From Paenibacillaceae bacterium (GTDB lineage: Bacteria > Bacillota > Bacilli > Paenibacillales > YIM-B00363), in NCBI GenBank assembly GCA_018969805.1, contig JAGWXQ010000106.1:1-5429 (forward strand): DNA of 5,429 bases, in the 5' to 3' direction. The position numbers and the translations under genes are program-made. This document shows positions 4,344 through 5,429 of the stretch, in pieces. Positions within the stretch are counted from its first letter, which is position 1. The number at the start of each line of letters is the position of its first letter. The notes beneath the pieces are model-generated. The model did not search any database and was not told the DNA's origin. It was given only the letters and a program-made list of their open reading frames with translations.

Positions 4344-5429
4344 TTAGTCGGTACGCACGATCGCATCGGGATAGTAGTAGCGCAAAATGTCCATTGCGCC
4401 ATATCCGAGCTGCGCCAAACTGTACGCCCCCCACTGCGACATGCCCAGTCCGTGTCCAAATCCATAGCCAATAAAACGAAACTGCTGCTGTGCTGTCACC
4501 ACGCGTGCCGTTCGCGCAGCGTTTGCCACGACAAACGCATCGTCTGCCAATGTCTGTGCCCCTTGGGCAGAGATAACGGATGCCCCACCCATTGTTTGCA
4601 GGGAAGTCGTTCCGTCGCTCGTCTGTGCGGTCACTTGCGCCGTGTTTTCGATATCAAAGCGCGTGCTTGGCAATCCGAGCAACGTGCGGTACTGATCCGG
4701 ACGCGCCACGATCAGCGGCGTGCCATTGGCCGCGACCAACGTGACCCGCCCCGACGTCTCCCCGCGCGACACGACGGACAAGTCGGTCAGCGCACGAATG
4801 GTGCTCATATCCGCCACTTGGGCCGCACGCATCGTCTGCAGCAGCTCTGGTGCAAGAAACGGTCCACGGATCCAACGATACGCCGACGACTCTTCTTCTT
4901 CTGCCAAGATGGTGAGCCGCGCATCACGACGGATCGTAAACACGATGTTTTCCGGTACGATGGTAGGGCCTGAACGGACGTTGACCGTCGATCCCGTCAC
5001 GCGCGCGATCGCCCAACCAAGTGGCGTCTTTTCCTCCGTGCGCTGGACTACATCGCTGCGGACGTATCCGACACGCCCTTCTTCCGTCACCACACGAAAC
5101 CAGCGCAGCTTCCCGATTTGCGCAGCATCGTCCGGACTGGGCACAGGTCCAATGCCCGGGACAGTGACGTTCCATACTTCCTTGGCATCCGATGTCCAGT
5201 TTCCTGCATTGCTGTGGAAAAACGCATCTTGCAACGTTCCATCCGCACGGACGAGCTTCCAGCCCGCCGTTTGCTCCGCCGCACGCCGTACTTGGAGCGA
5301 TTCCCGCTCTATGCCATTGTACACTTGATCAAACGTCGTATCGCTGACGTGCGCAATGCCGTACTTCGCTCCTTGGCGCAGCACGTACGTACGCGCAGCG
5401 ACCGCTTGGGCCTGCAATGCCGCTTCCGG
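4344..5429 (-). CDS. SpoIID/LytB-domain protein with inserted SH3-like segment (N-terminus outside window)
   Basis: Members of this family, such as sporulation protein SpoIID, are lytic transglycosylases that act on denuded peptidoglycan outside the membrane; others (LytB type) modify amidase activity. The frame is open at the window edge, where it begins PEAALQAQAVAARTYVL. This is the family motif whose glutamate (E88 in B. subtilis SpoIID) is catalytic, so the gene is partial and starts upstream. In order along the 361 visible residues (numbered from PEAA = 1-4): this motif; DTTFDQVYNG (30-39); AFFHSNAGNWTSDAKEVW (69-86); an SH3-like stretch (about 107-184) including WFRVVTEEGRVGYVRSD and GSTVNVRSGP; then SpoIID resumes with SGRVTLV and LGLPSTRFDI (251-260); and it ends with GYGFGHGLGMSQWGA (321-335) and ILRYYYPDAIV (348-358). 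Signal peptide and anchor cannot be seen. A spoIID-like gene just upstream of queA is an arrangement I recall in several Bacilli. Paralogue identity (SpoIID itself or not) is open; position away from spoIIR-murA argues against true SpoIID. Confidence 0.9.
   Translation of the reverse strand, partial: PEAALQAQAVAARTYVLRQGAKYGIAHVSDTTFDQVYNGIERESLQVRRAAEQTAGWKLVRADGTLQDAFFHSNAGNWTSDAKEVWNVTVPGIGPVPSPDDAAQIGKLRWFRVVTEEGRVGYVRSDVVQRTEEKTPLGWAIARVTGSTVNVRSGPTIVPENIVFTIRRDARLTILAEEEESSAYRWIRGPFLAPELLQTMRAAQVADMSTIRALTDLSVVSRGETSGRVTLVAANGTPLIVARPDQYRTLLGLPSTRFDIENTAQVTAQTSDGTTSLQTMGGASVISAQGAQTLADDAFVVANAARTARVVTAQQQFRFIGYGFGHGLGMSQWGAYSLAQLGYGAMDILRYYYPDAIVRTD

Overview
The window carries a conserved Firmicutes (class Bacilli) housekeeping neighbourhood with moderately high GC, judged by eye to be in the mid-50s percent. 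A SpoIID/LytB-domain protein, the ComN-type post-transcriptional regulator and a YrzE-like (TIGR04086) membrane protein around queA-tgt-yajC-secD point to a spore-forming bacillus. An Alicyclobacillaceae- or Paenibacillaceae-like genome is my best guess, but no rRNA or lineage marker is present to confirm it.

Six genes read on the minus strand, so the biological order runs from high to low coordinates. It is: 3' part of a spoIID/lytB-like gene (5429-4344); queA (4251-3181); tgt (3171-2035); yajC (1993-1658); comN-like (1193-924); and the 5' part of secD (922-1). One gene, the YrzE-like membrane protein (1332-1661), reads on the plus strand. It is convergent with yajC and divergent from comN, so the usual queA-tgt-yajC-secD run is split into two minus-strand transcription units.

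Two functions dominate. QueA and Tgt belong to queuosine tRNA modification: Tgt exchanges wobble guanine for preQ1 in GUN anticodons, and QueA then adds the epoxycyclopentanediol moiety from SAM. YajC and SecD are accessory membrane parts of the Sec translocase. The SpoIID-like protein is probably a secreted or membrane-anchored peptidoglycan hydrolase.

The clearest unusual features are these. The inverted YrzE-like gene shares the tetranucleotide CTAG with yajC as overlapping stop codons on opposite strands. Just before that junction, inside its coding sequence, lies a perfect 12-bp inverted repeat, and a second bulged 13-bp hairpin lies near its start. The SpoIID domain is interrupted by an SH3-like segment. 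QueA has a non-canonical N-terminal signature. The palindrome CGATCG occurs 17 times in 5.4 kb. I see no CRISPR array, tRNA, rRNA, insertion sequence or clear mobile element, and no clearly new biological system.
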